Shown here: piece by piece, positions 14,618-23,295 of the stretch
Position numbering within the stretch: position 1 is the stretch's first letter
Layout: the number at the start of each line of letters is the position of its first letter
NCBI GenBank assembly: GCA_002347705.1
Contig: DDWY01000099.1
Coordinates: forward strand, 4,177 to 46,840
Reading direction: 5' to 3'
Source: Anaerolineaceae bacterium UBA2274
GTDB taxonomy: Bacteria > Chloroflexota > Anaerolineae > Anaerolineales > Anaerolineaceae
Length of the DNA: 42,664 nucleotides
Translations under genes and position numbers: made by a program
Notes under the pieces: generated by a model
The model's input: only the letters and a program-made list of their open reading frames with translations
Database searches by the model: none
Told to the model about the DNA's origin: nothing

Positions 14618-15883
14618 ATGATCTATTTAAGCAAACTGCTTGATCAAAAAGTTTGGGATGCTTTTGGGCATGTTGTTGGCAAGCTGGACGACCTTTTGGT
14701 GGATTATACCGACCAAGCTATGCCCCCCATCACAGCCTTAGCTATCAGAGTCGGCTCCCCTGAGCCTAAATTGGTCGACTCGAAGGACATCGCCACACTT
14801 TGGCCGAGCATCACGCTAAATGTGGACATTTCCAGGCTGGATATTTTCCAACCAGCCGGGCATGAGCTTTACCTCAAGCAGCGCGTGCTTGATCAGCAAA
14901 TCGTAGACACCGAAGGCAAGCGCCTGGTGCGGGTGAACGACCTGCAAATTGCCCGCAAAAACAACCGTTTCTATCTAACAGGTGTCGACGTGGGCGGAAC
15001 GGGTTTGCTGCGCCGCCTGGGGCTTGAGAACCTTGCCAAAACGCTTGCCAGGTTATTCAAGAAAAGCTGGAAGACACATGTCATTCCCTGGGAAGATGTC
15101 GCCTCAATTGAGCACGATGACCCATTACGCCTGAAAGTCTCACAGGACCGCCTGGTGCAGATGGAGCCGGCTGACATCGCTCAGATCCTCGACGATCTGG
15201 ACTATCACACCACCAAAGCCCTGCTGCAAGGATTTACGGACGAGCAACTGGCTGACACACTGGAGGAATCATCTTCTGAAATGCAGCAAGCCGTCATTGC
15301 CGCCTTGCAGCCGGAACGCGCTGCAGACGTCCTGGAGGTAATGGATCCTGATGAAGCTGCTGACCTCCTGGCAGACATGGACGATCGCATCAGCGAGCAA
15401 TTGCTGAATCTGATGGAGGATGATGACGAGGAAGACTTGCGCATCCTCCTGCGCTATCCCGAAGACTCCTCGGGCGGCATCATGACCACTGAATTTGCTT
15501 CAGTCCCAGCAAATTACACGGTAGAACAGGCGCTGGACCACTTGCGCACCAACGAAGACGCAAAAGATGACGAGTTTATGTTCTACGTCTATCTACTTGA
15601 CGAAAATGAAAGACTTAAAGGTGCAATCAGCCTGCGCGAACTGGTAACAGCCCCCCTCGAAGAAAGTCTTTCAAAATGGTTCGATGATGATCCGGTTTTT
15701 GTCAATCCTTTTTCTCCTCAAGAAGAAGCTGCCTATCTGGTCGCCAAATACAACCTGATGGCCGTGCCGGTGATTGACCCCGAAACCAACGTGATGCTTG
15801 GCATTGTCACAGTGGATGACGCGATTGATACTGTGCTTCCCACCGCTTGGAAAAAGAAGTTACCTCGATTCGCGGAGAGGTAA
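14618..15883 (+). CDS. Soluble MgtE-N / CBS domain protein with PRC-barrel-like N-terminus
   Basis: The 421-residue protein has no membrane segments. The N-terminus (about 1-90, MIYLSKLLDQKVWDAFGHVVGKLDDLLVD) and a second similar unit (about 88-165) look like PRC-barrel domains. Residues 170-275 form the MgtE intracellular superhelical domain (VQMEPADIAQILDDL, LQPERAADVLEVMDPDEAAD). Residues 280-400 are a CBS pair beginning at the typical junction RYPEDSSGGIMTTEFASV. In MgtE these domains sense Mg2+ and gate the channel, but here the channel domain is missing and the next gene, 3 bases downstream, supplies the transporter. It is probably a metal-sensing regulatory subunit of that transporter. 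The ATG follows GAGGTGAGAG (14608-14617). Confidence 0.85.
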   Translation: MIYLSKLLDQKVWDAFGHVVGKLDDLLVDYTDQAMPPITALAIRVGSPEPKLVDSKDIATLWPSITLNVDISRLDIFQPAGHELYLKQRVLDQQIVDTEGKRLVRVNDLQIARKNNRFYLTGVDVGGTGLLRRLGLENLAKTLARLFKKSWKTHVIPWEDVASIEHDDPLRLKVSQDRLVQMEPADIAQILDDLDYHTTKALLQGFTDEQLADTLEESSSEMQQAVIAALQPERAADVLEVMDPDEAADLLADMDDRISEQLLNLMEDDDEEDLRILLRYPEDSSGGIMTTEFASVPANYTVEQALDHLRTNEDAKDDEFMFYVYLLDENERLKGAISLRELVTAPLEESLSKWFDDDPVFVNPFSPQEEAAYLVAKYNLMAVPVIDPETNVMLGIVTVDDAIDTVLPTAWKKKLPRFAER

Positions 15884-15886
15884 GCC

Positions 15887-17137
15887 ATGAAGAAAATGAA
15901 ACTGCCTTCATGGCTTAAGAACCTCCTTTTGCTTTTAAGCGTGCTGGGACCAGGCTTGATCACGGCTTCCGCGGATAATGATGCGCCTGGAATTGCCACC
16001 TACTCGATGGTTGGCTCAACTTACGGATACAACTTTCTTTGGCTGATCGTGTTCATCACCGTTGGGGAAATTGTCATCCTGGAAATGGCTGCCAGGATGG
16101 GTGCCGTAACAGGCAAGGGGACTGCTGATCTGATCCGCGAAAAGTTTGGCGTAAAGATGACAACCTTTGCCATGTTCTGCCTGCTGATTGCCAACCTGGG
16201 CACAACTGTGGCCGAATTTGCGGGAATTGCTGCTGCTGGTGAGCTTTTTGGGATCAACAAGGCTATAACGGTGCCGATTTTGGCGGTGTTCATGGCATTG
16301 TTGGTCTTACGCGGCAATTACAAAGTTGTTGAAAAAATCCTGATCGGTCTGAGCCTGGCGGCACTGAGTTACATCGTAACGGTATTTATCATCAAGCCGG
16401 ATTGGGGAGCAATCCTTCACGACACTGTGCGGCCTCAGATCCAATTCACCAGCGACTACATTATTGCCATTTTAGCTGTAATAGGCACCACCATCACCCC
16501 CTGGGCAATTTTCTATTTACAAGCTTCAGTGGCAGACAAAGGCGTTTCGATGCAGAACTACCGGGACACAAAGATTGATGTGACTTTTGGATCTGCCTGG
16601 GGGAATGTGATCTCAGCCTGTATCATCATCGTCTCTGCCGCAACCCTTTTTAAGGTAGGCATCCGGGTAGAAGATGCAAAGGACGCAGCCATGGCACTCG
16701 CGCCGCTGGCGGGTGAGGCTTCAACAATTCTTTTCGCAGCGGGTCTGCTGGGAGCTTCGCTGCTGGCGGTCTCCGTGCTGCCACTTTCCACCACGTATGC
16801 TGTTTGTGAAGCGTTCGGGTTTGAACGCGGGCTCAACCGCACCTTTCGTGATGCGCCAGTCTTTTACGGCGCTTTTATCGGGATTATCATCCTGAGTGTC
16901 TTGATCGTGCTGATCCCGGGCATGCCTTTATTCCAGATGATGATCCTCTCCCAGACGCTGAATGCTATTTTGCTCCCAATCATCCTGGCACTGGTTTTAC
17001 GACTTGCAAACGATAAGGCGGTAATGGGGGAATATCGCAATTCGAAGCTGACAAATACCCTCGCAATAAGCATAACCGCATTGATCGTCATTGTGACCCT
17101 TGTCTTATTATTGGAACCTCTTTTTAGACTGGGTTGA
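15887..17137 (+). CDS. Nramp-related divalent metal transporter (NRMT-like)
   Basis: This is a 416-residue membrane protein of the Nramp/SLC11 fold with about eleven hydrophobic segments. Helix 1 carries GPGLITASADNDAPGIATYS (21-40). The canonical Nramp metal-binding motif DPGN is therefore replaced by a DNDAPG arrangement. In the position of the helix 6 motif MPH there is TPW (204-206, in GTTITPWAIFY). Loss of DPGN and of the metal-selective methionine is the mark of the Nramp-related magnesium transporter clade, which carries Mg2+ as well as Mn2+. The coupling with an MgtE-N/CBS protein supports magnesium as substrate. GGAGAGG (15875-15881) is the ribosome site, lying inside the upstream gene. 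A terminator follows at 17168-17196. Confidence 0.85.
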   Translation: MKKMKLPSWLKNLLLLLSVLGPGLITASADNDAPGIATYSMVGSTYGYNFLWLIVFITVGEIVILEMAARMGAVTGKGTADLIREKFGVKMTTFAMFCLLIANLGTTVAEFAGIAAAGELFGINKAITVPILAVFMALLVLRGNYKVVEKILIGLSLAALSYIVTVFIIKPDWGAILHDTVRPQIQFTSDYIIAILAVIGTTITPWAIFYLQASVADKGVSMQNYRDTKIDVTFGSAWGNVISACIIIVSAATLFKVGIRVEDAKDAAMALAPLAGEASTILFAAGLLGASLLAVSVLPLSTTYAVCEAFGFERGLNRTFRDAPVFYGAFIGIIILSVLIVLIPGMPLFQMMILSQTLNAILLPIILALVLRLANDKAVMGEYRNSKLTNTLAISITALIVIVTLVLLLEPLFRLG

Positions 17138-17167
17138 TTCTTTGCAAAGAACAAAACGGCTTAACCC

Positions 17168-17196
17168 ACCCCATTCAACAATGGGGTGTCGTTTTT
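17168..17196 (+). terminator. Intrinsic terminator between convergent genes
   Basis: ACCCCATT (17168-17175) pairs with AATGGGGT (17180-17187) around the loop CAAC, followed by GTCGTTTTT. It terminates the metal transporter operon and abuts the end of the minus-strand B12 operon. Confidence 0.85.
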
Positions 17197-18202
17197 AACG
17201 CTGAAGACTTTGCAAAAGGTCGTAGATACTGCTGAACGTGTTTGTCTGCCCAGCGTGTTCGAGCTGCCAGGTTATAGCGCCTTCTTGCGGCCTCACGCAC
17301 ACTCTCGGGCTGCCTGGTATCCACTCCTCATCCACCACAAAGCCTGCCCTATGGAGCGCGCGCCGGGTCCAGATGAGCTCGGAACCCTGCCCTTCCAGGA
17401 AGACTGATTTCGAACCGGAATTTTGTGTATCAAAGGTGCCTGAAAGTGGGTCAAAAAGAACCCCTGCCCGGTTAAAAGCCTGGGCAAAGCTGCCATTTAG
17501 TACCAGGTCTTCCGGCGCGCCCAGGCTTATCCGCCCCTCATCATCCATTAACCAGATACGGTCGGCGTGACGCAAGGCAAGTTCGAGGTCGTGGGTGGAA
17601 GTCAGGACGGCTTTATCGTGCCCGTATGCCAGGTTGTGGAGCAAGTTCATGACCACCACCCTGCCGGGCAGGTCAAGATAGGCGGTTGGCTCATCCAGGA
17701 CCAGCAAGCGCGGTTCCTGTGCCAGCGCGCGCGCGATCATCACCTTTTGGCGTTCTCCGTCGCTGAGCGTGTGGACGTATCGATGGCTGAGCTTATCGAC
17801 CCCAACTACGCGCAGGGTTTCGTGCACAACCTCCCAATCATGCTCGGTCATCCGATCGAACAGTCCGGTGAACGGGAAGCGCCCCATGGCAGCCAATTCA
17901 TCTACGCGCATGGCTCCAACGGAGATCGGACTGGTGAGCACCACGCTGACCTGGTTGGCTAAGTCACGAGGACGATACGATTCAAGTTTTTGTCCCGAGA
18001 GCTGGATCTCACCAGCAAGTTTGGGCTGCAGACCCGTCAGAGTGCGCAGCAAAGTAGACTTGCCTACCCCATTTGGTCCCACCAAACACACAAATTCTCC
18101 GGCACTGAGCTGCAGGTTGAGCTGGTCGGCAATCACTTTTGGTGTTTTCCCGCCATTTTTATAGCCGATTGAGAGCGCGCTGCTTTGCAACACAGGGGGC
18201 AT
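17195..18202 (-). CDS. btuD: Vitamin B12 ABC transporter ATPase
   Basis: The 335-residue ATPase subunit belongs to the FecCDE/BtuCDF class. Walker A is GPNGVGKST (42-50), the signature LSDGE (146-150), Walker B LLVLDE (166-171), followed by PTAYLD, and a switch-histidine region TSTHDLELAL. The core ends near residue 250. A C-terminal extension of about 80 residues follows (from SVFLEGQGSELIWTRRAL), longer than in E. coli BtuD and seen in some cobalamin/haem importers. ATG at 18202 is chosen: it overlaps the stop of btuC as TAATG, giving tight coupling. The frame open to 18250 would overlap further without a ribosome site. Substrate assignment rests on the cobalamin riboswitch at the head of the operon. 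Confidence 0.88.
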   Translation of the reverse strand: MPPVLQSSALSIGYKNGGKTPKVIADQLNLQLSAGEFVCLVGPNGVGKSTLLRTLTGLQPKLAGEIQLSGQKLESYRPRDLANQVSVVLTSPISVGAMRVDELAAMGRFPFTGLFDRMTEHDWEVVHETLRVVGVDKLSHRYVHTLSDGERQKVMIARALAQEPRLLVLDEPTAYLDLPGRVVVMNLLHNLAYGHDKAVLTSTHDLELALRHADRIWLMDDEGRISLGAPEDLVLNGSFAQAFNRAGVLFDPLSGTFDTQNSGSKSVFLEGQGSELIWTRRALHRAGFVVDEEWIPGSPRVCVRPQEGAITWQLEHAGQTNTFSSIYDLLQSLQR

Positions 18203-19275
18203 TAAACGTTGAAGGATGTGGCACCTCGCTTTCGCTTGAGTACCACCCACACCACAAACGGCGCGCCAAACAGGGAGGTCACCACATTGATCGGCAACAC
18301 GAGCTGACTGCCTGGTAACTGGGCGATCAAACTGGCTGCCATTGAAACGGCAGCGCCTATCAGGATGATCGCCGGGATGAGGATTTTATGGTTGGATGTT
18401 TTGAACAAGTTGCGGGCGATGTGTGGAACTGCCACCCCGATGAAACCAATCGGTCCGCAAAAAGCCGTGACAGCACCCGAAAGAACAGACGCGCTGAGCA
18501 GCACAACAAAGCGCAGCAAGCCAACGTTGAGCCCCATGGTGCGGGCATAATCCTCCCCCAACAGCAGCGCGTTCAAGCCCTTGGGCAGCAAAGCCATCAA
18601 TCCAACCCCCACAAGAACCACAATAGCCATCACATTTAACTGGGTCCAGTTGACCCCGCTGAAGGAGCCAAAAGACCAGATGGAATAAGCCTGGATGCGT
18701 TCTGGCGCGCTGAAGTAGACCAGGATGCTGACAATCGCACCAGTGGCATGACCAAACATTAAGCCCAAAATCAGCAGGGTCGTGGGGTTTTGCACCCATC
18801 GCCCCACCAGAAGGATTAAGGCCAGCACCAGTCCCGCGCCAATGGATGCCGCCAGCACGAGTGAAAATTCTCCGCGCAGGTTGAGTGCCGGCAGAAACAA
18901 GCCGCCCACAAAGCCCGACCCGAGAATGGCTATTGCCACGCCCAAACTGGCTCCGGAATTGATGCCCAGAATGAAGGGGTCCGCCAGAGGATTGCGGAAC
19001 ATGGTTTGCATCTGCAGCCCCGAAGCGCTCAGTGCAATGCCAGCCAAAGCCGCCGTCAGAACGCGGGGTAAACGCGAGTTTTGTACGATGTAGACCCAGC
19101 TTTCCTTCACACCTTCCCGACCGATAAGTGAGCCCCAAATATCCTTCAGCGGGATGCTGACCGAGCCAAGGACGAGATTGAGCAGAAATAAGCCCAGAAT
19201 GAGCAGCAGGAATAACCCAAAAAGCCACAGACGCTTTGTCTGTGTGCTCATTGGGTTATTAGGTGTCTGATTCAT
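18202..19275 (-). CDS. btuC: Vitamin B12 ABC transporter permease
   Basis: This is a 357-residue permease of the FecCD/BtuC family with about ten membrane helices. Typical sequences are SRLPRVLTAALAGIALSASG (66-85), MQTMFRNPLADPFILGI, the FCGPIGFIGVAVPHIARNL loop that contacts the ATPase, and a C-terminal LPINVVTSLFGAPFVVWVVL. It forms the B12 channel as a dimer and receives cobalamin from the binding protein encoded upstream (33-base gap). The start is uncertain: ATG at 19275 and ATG at 19251 both lack a clear ribosome site, and 19275 is kept because it gives the shorter gap. Its stop overlaps btuD. Confidence 0.88.
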   Translation of the reverse strand: MNQTPNNPMSTQTKRLWLFGLFLLLILGLFLLNLVLGSVSIPLKDIWGSLIGREGVKESWVYIVQNSRLPRVLTAALAGIALSASGLQMQTMFRNPLADPFILGINSGASLGVAIAILGSGFVGGLFLPALNLRGEFSLVLAASIGAGLVLALILLVGRWVQNPTTLLILGLMFGHATGAIVSILVYFSAPERIQAYSIWSFGSFSGVNWTQLNVMAIVVLVGVGLMALLPKGLNALLLGEDYARTMGLNVGLLRFVVLLSASVLSGAVTAFCGPIGFIGVAVPHIARNLFKTSNHKILIPAIILIGAAVSMAASLIAQLPGSQLVLPINVVTSLFGAPFVVWVVLKRKRGATSFNV

Positions 19276-19308
19276 TGCGATGCTTTAGATTAACCGGGTG
19301 AAAAAAAG

Positions 19309-20592
19309 CTATTGGAGTGCCTGGTAAAAGTAAAATTCATGCTCAGGCAACAAGTCCGGATAGAAAGCTTTGATCAGATCCATCAGGATGACATCCGGGC
19401 TGGCAGCACCGCTCTCAAAATAATCTACAGCACCCATGGCATTCACACGTTTACTGTAGGTGTAGACCTTGGCTTCCTGATAAGCTTCAAAATCCATATA
19501 GCGCGCGTCCATTGCCGCCAGGGATGATAAGTCAGCTATCGCGCCTACGTTGATCCAATAATCCGCGTCGTTTGCCGCTTCCAAAACCACCTCAAAATCA
19601 AGCGGTTGAGCGCCGCTGCCTTCAAGGTCTGCGAAGACATAATCAGCACCGGCATCGTCGAGCAGAATGGCGATATAGCTCTCTCCGCCGGGCATATACC
19701 AGGTGCCCTCATAAGCAGTATTGGTAAAAACCGTAACGCGTTCAGACAGGCCCTCAGTGATGGCTTTCGCCTGCTGATAGCGGGCAACCATCTCGTCGAA
19801 CAAGCGGTCAGCCTCCAACTCCTTGTCAAAAAAAGCGGCAATAAACTTGCCCCACTCAGCCCGACCAAGCGGATTCTGCTCAAGGTAATCTGAATTAATG
19901 ACAACATTCAGACCGGCTTCAAGCAGCTGCGGATGCGAGTCATAATCGGCATAGCCACTGGCAGAAGTCATGATCAGATCGGGATTGAGATCAACCAGGC
20001 GTTCGACATTGATAACAGCCCCACTGCCCACTTCGGAAACGGCGCCGGACTGGAGCATGTCCTGCACATCGGAACTATAGATGTACGCGCCAGAATCGAC
20101 CGCTACCAGGCTGGAAAGCGCGTCAATTTGTTCAAGAAAAGGTAAGTGGGTGGTGGAAAGCGAGACAAAACTCTCAACAGGAGTATATACGATCATGGCA
20201 TCTTCAATTCCGCTTGGTTCAGGCTGACCTGCCGGCACAAGCGCGTATTGAACAGGCTCGGTGGCACCAACCCAAGGGGTGAGAACCGTCAAAAGTTTGT
20301 AGCCATCTTTGTACTCGAGCGTAAAGTTCCTGGCGTAATCGATCGTAACTTGTGCGTCACCGGCAAGCGCGTCTGTTTGTTCCTCAACAGGATAAGCATT
20401 TTTAGTCGGGACTTCCAGCGGATAGGTTTCTGCGGCTGGAGCCACAGTCTCCACGACCTGAGTAGCAGGAGCTGCGGTCTCCACGACCTGAGTGGTTGCC
20501 TGCCGGGCATTCAAAATGAGAAAGATAACCACAGCCAGAAAAATTACTACAGCCAGAAGGGTCAAGATTTTTTTTGTATTCTCTTTTTTCAT
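19309..20592 (-). CDS. btuF: Membrane-anchored cobalamin-binding protein of the B12 importer
   Basis: The 427-residue protein has an N-terminal hydrophobic helix (residues 8-27) and no lipobox cysteine, so it is probably tethered by an uncleaved membrane helix instead of lipid. A linker with a near-repeat (TTQVVETAAPATQVVETVAP) follows. From about residue 80 it is a type III periplasmic binding protein: YARNFTLEY, TTHLPFLEQIDALSSLVAVD, VNVERLVDLNPDLIMTS-type region, and EAYQEAKVYTY near the end. It captures B12 outside the membrane for BtuCD. ATG at 20592 is chosen over the open frame to 20649 because GAGGAG is correctly spaced, and because the longer frame would run through the riboswitch terminator at 20616-20642. 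Confidence 0.85.
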   Translation of the reverse strand: MKKENTKKILTLLAVVIFLAVVIFLILNARQATTQVVETAAPATQVVETVAPAAETYPLEVPTKNAYPVEEQTDALAGDAQVTIDYARNFTLEYKDGYKLLTVLTPWVGATEPVQYALVPAGQPEPSGIEDAMIVYTPVESFVSLSTTHLPFLEQIDALSSLVAVDSGAYIYSSDVQDMLQSGAVSEVGSGAVINVERLVDLNPDLIMTSASGYADYDSHPQLLEAGLNVVINSDYLEQNPLGRAEWGKFIAAFFDKELEADRLFDEMVARYQQAKAITEGLSERVTVFTNTAYEGTWYMPGGESYIAILLDDAGADYVFADLEGSGAQPLDFEVVLEAANDADYWINVGAIADLSSLAAMDARYMDFEAYQEAKVYTYSKRVNAMGAVDYFESGAASPDVILMDLIKAFYPDLLPEHEFYFYQALQ

Positions 20593-20606
20593 ATTCTCCT
20601 CGATTT

Positions 20607-20642
20607 CAAAAAAATCAACCCCTCCTGGATCAGAAAGGGTTG
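20607..20642 (-). terminator. Intrinsic terminator of the riboswitch expression platform
   Basis: On the minus strand CAACCC (20642-20637) pairs with GGGTTG (20621-20616), followed by an A and seven T. It lies between the cobalamin riboswitch and the btuF start, so B12 binding would favour this terminator and stop transcription of the importer. Confidence 0.75.
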
Positions 20643-20694
20643 AGAACATGAGCGTTTCTCACCCACCCTCTTAATCCGAGAAGGTTTTGTTGGG

Positions 20695-20815
20695 TTTGCC
20701 TGAGGAGGGCTTCCTGACTCGTCTGTTCGACTTACAGTTGCGGTACAGTGCTGGACTTTCACCAGCTTCCGCCATTACACCTTAGCTTCCGGGCGAAGGG
20801 TAACCTCAGGTTTTT
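20695..20815 (-). promoter_or_regulatory. Cobalamin riboswitch (B12 aptamer)
   Basis: Read on the minus strand, the leader shows the cobalamin aptamer landmarks in order: closing arm CCTGAGG (20810-20804), the core GGAAGCTGGTGAAAGTCC, then AGCACTGTACCGCAACTGT, the B12-box-like AGTCAGGAAGCC and closing arm CCTCAGG (20705-20699). It precedes a terminator and the btuFCD genes, so it is an off-switch for B12 uptake when the cofactor is plentiful. The B12 box carries AGGAAGCC in place of the usual AGGAGACC, a tolerated variation. Confidence 0.93.
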
Positions 20816-20828
20816 TAGTTGTACCAAT

Positions 20829-20857
20829 ATCTTAGCATTCAATTTAGGTAAAGTCAA
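20829..20857 (-). promoter_or_regulatory. Promoter of the B12 uptake operon
   Basis: On the minus strand TTGACT (20857-20852), a 17-base spacer and TAAGAT (20834-20829) form a good sigma-70-type promoter. The transcript would start near 20822, just before the riboswitch. Confidence 0.7.
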
Positions 20858-20917
20858 TAAGAATCAAGATTTGCATCAAATTCGAAAAATAGCCCATGAG
20901 AAGGTAAAATTAGCCCA

Positions 20918-21556
20918 ATGAAAAAGACCAGCCTGCGCGCGCTCCCGGAAAAGAACCTTGCCAAATTTCAGTCTTTGCAAACAGGAAATGATTGTGCGAT
21001 TCATTCTCTGGTTGCCGCGATTGAACTGCTGACCGACATCAGGTTGGATCCACAGGAAATTATCAAAGAGGTCAACCGCATCTGGTGGCGCGGCAGCCTG
21101 TTCCGCCTGGCACCAAAATCTGGCATTACCCCTCCAATGCAGGTACGCCTGCTGCGTTACCTGGCAAAAAAACATAACCTGCCGCTCAAAGCAAAGCTTT
21201 TCCATCTAAGCCCTGAGTTGCTGCGGACAACAGCAGAAGCAGAAAACATCGCCAGCCTGGTGACAATTTACTGGTGGTTTGGTCATTCACCAGCAATATA
21301 TTACATGGATCGTCCTAAAAATTACAACAAACTCAAAGGTGCCAGTGGTCACACCATGGTCTTTGCGGCTTATGACCCGGAACATTACAGCGGTGAAATC
21401 CACACTCCCTGGGGTTTTATCAATTCGTGGGTAATCCAAGGGACGGGTTTGTTTTGGATGGAAGATAAAGATTTTCAAAAATCCTGGGGCATCCCGATCC
21501 CACGCTGGGGGAAACAAGCCACAGTCATCATCTCACGTAAGGATTTGAACAAATAG
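20918..21556 (+). CDS. Papain-like cysteine peptidase coupled to an ABC exporter
   Basis: The 212-residue protein has no signal peptide or membrane helix. The motif arrangement fits a papain-fold cysteine protease: oxyanion Gln21 and nucleophile Cys26 in QTGNDCAIHSL (compare the C39 pattern with DCG), His145 in GHTMVFAAYDPE, and Asn169 in FINSW, the NSW motif of papain-like enzymes. The usual CGSCWAF box is absent, so it is outside classical C1A. The stop and the GTG start of the ABC exporter overlap as TAGTG, so the two are translated together. In peptide exporters a C39 peptidase domain is normally fused to the transporter and trims leader peptides; here a separate protein could do the same. 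The start has a TAAAAT box 8 bases upstream and no ribosome site, which suggests a leaderless mRNA. Confidence 0.6.
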   Translation: MKKTSLRALPEKNLAKFQSLQTGNDCAIHSLVAAIELLTDIRLDPQEIIKEVNRIWWRGSLFRLAPKSGITPPMQVRLLRYLAKKHNLPLKAKLFHLSPELLRTTAEAENIASLVTIYWWFGHSPAIYYMDRPKNYNKLKGASGHTMVFAAYDPEHYSGEIHTPWGFINSWVIQGTGLFWMEDKDFQKSWGIPIPRWGKQATVIISRKDLNK

Positions 21557-23295
21557 TGAAACCATTTAGCTTGCTCGGCAAACTCGCCAAAAAGTACTCA
21601 AAACTGATATTTCTGACCACCCTGACAATGCTCGGGCTGGTTGGAGCACAACTCATCATTCCATGGATCATTCGCCAGCTGATCGACCGTCTCACCACTC
21701 AGCCGCTGGATCAGGGAACCATCGACTACATAACCCGCATCTCGGTGATCGCGCTGATTGTCTTCGTTGCCCGGGCTGTGATGCAATTTACCCGCTCCTA
21801 TGCCGCCCACAAGGCTGGCTGGGGGGTCGTATCGGATGCCCGCCGCCTGGTTTATCAGCACATCCAGAAACTCTCTCTGCGCTTTTACGAGGACAAACAA
21901 ACCGGTCAGTTAATGTCAAGGATCATCAACGACACAGACCTGTTTGAACGCATGATTGCCCACGCGCTGCCAGACGTGATCGTGAACGGCATCACGCTTG
22001 TTGGCGTTTCTGCCATCTTGCTTTCCATGAATGTAAATCTCACGCTTCTGACCCTCATCCCTATCCCCATCATTATTTTTGCCCTGATCGGCTACAGCAA
22101 GTTGGTTCGCCCTGCCTTCAGAAACCGACAGCAATCAATCGGCGAGTTGAATGCGGTGCTTAACGACAGCCTTTCTGGAATCCGGGAGGTCAAGGCTTTC
22201 GCCCGTGAAGAAGACGCCCTCGACAAAGTGGATGACAAGATCCAACTCGTTCTGCACAAAAATCTGCGCGCCTTAAAGTTGATGGCAATTTTCAACCCAA
22301 TTTTTGACTTTGCGGCGGGCATTGGTCAGCTGCTCGTGATCTTTTTTGGCGCCCGAATGGCGATTGCTGGCACGCTTTCCATCGCGGACCTGGTCGCGTT
22401 TTTCCTCTATCTCGATAGCTTCTACACACCTGTCCGCAGCCTGGGCAATTCAATGGAAGCCGTCCAGGAATCTCTGGCTGGCTTTGAACGCATTGCAGAA
22501 ATTTTGACTGTCTCGCCAGAGATCGCCAACCCCGACGAGCCGCATACCTTCGTGGAGCCCATTCAGGGGAACATCCGCTTTGAAAACGTCCGCTTTTATT
22601 ACAATCAGGGCGAAGACGTGCTCACGGACATAAACCTCGAGATCCCGGCTGGCAGCACGGTCGCCCTGGTGGGTCCTACTGGCGTAGGGAAAACTACTCT
22701 GGTGAGCCTGATTCCGCGTTTTTATGACGCGATTGAAGGCAAAATCCAAATCGACGGGGTGGATGTGCGGGAAATTGACCTTGACCAGCTGCATCAATCG
22801 GTCAGCATGGTGTTGCAGGATGTTTTCCTCTTCCATGGAACCGTCCGTGAGAACATTCTGTTTGGTAAACCCGACGCCACGGAAGAAGAAATGATCCGGG
22901 CGGCAGAGATTGCGAATGCCTCTGAGTTTATTGACCACATGCCTAACGGCTATGACACCTTAATTGGGGAACGGGGCGTCAAACTATCGGGTGGGCAAAA
23001 ACAGCGGCTCTCCATTGCCCGGGCTGTTTTAAAGGACAGCCCCGTCTTGATCCTGGATGAAGCCACATCCTCAGTGGATACAGAAACCGAAATGTTGATC
23101 CAACAAGCGCTGGAACGCCTGATCAAAGGGCGCACAACGATCATCATCGCCCACAGGCTTTCAACCGTTCGGAATGCTGATCGGATTGTGGCATTGGAAG
23201 GCAGCAGAATTGTGGAAGCAGGAAAACACGAGGAGTTGTTGGCAAAGAAAGGGCTCTACCACAAGCTGTACACAGCCCAGCAACATTTGTATTGA
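21556..23295 (+). CDS. ABC exporter half-transporter, homodimer type
   Basis: The 579-residue protein has a six-helix membrane domain (about 15-310) and an ATPase domain (330-570). All nucleotide-binding motifs are canonical: GPTGVGKTT (Walker A), LSGGQKQR (signature), VLILDEATSSVD (Walker B with catalytic Glu) and IIIAHR (switch His). This contrasts with the asymmetric pair at 7882-11521 and fits a homodimer of the MsbA/BmrA/LmrA class. It starts with GTG at 21556, overlapping the stop of the peptidase gene by one base. There is no N-terminal peptidase domain of its own. The substrate is unknown; a peptide is suggested only by the coupled peptidase. Confidence 0.9.
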   Translation: MKPFSLLGKLAKKYSKLIFLTTLTMLGLVGAQLIIPWIIRQLIDRLTTQPLDQGTIDYITRISVIALIVFVARAVMQFTRSYAAHKAGWGVVSDARRLVYQHIQKLSLRFYEDKQTGQLMSRIINDTDLFERMIAHALPDVIVNGITLVGVSAILLSMNVNLTLLTLIPIPIIIFALIGYSKLVRPAFRNRQQSIGELNAVLNDSLSGIREVKAFAREEDALDKVDDKIQLVLHKNLRALKLMAIFNPIFDFAAGIGQLLVIFFGARMAIAGTLSIADLVAFFLYLDSFYTPVRSLGNSMEAVQESLAGFERIAEILTVSPEIANPDEPHTFVEPIQGNIRFENVRFYYNQGEDVLTDINLEIPAGSTVALVGPTGVGKTTLVSLIPRFYDAIEGKIQIDGVDVREIDLDQLHQSVSMVLQDVFLFHGTVRENILFGKPDATEEEMIRAAEIANASEFIDHMPNGYDTLIGERGVKLSGGQKQRLSIARAVLKDSPVLILDEATSSVDTETEMLIQQALERLIKGRTTIIIAHRLSTVRNADRIVALEGSRIVEAGKHEELLAKKGLYHKLYTAQQHLY

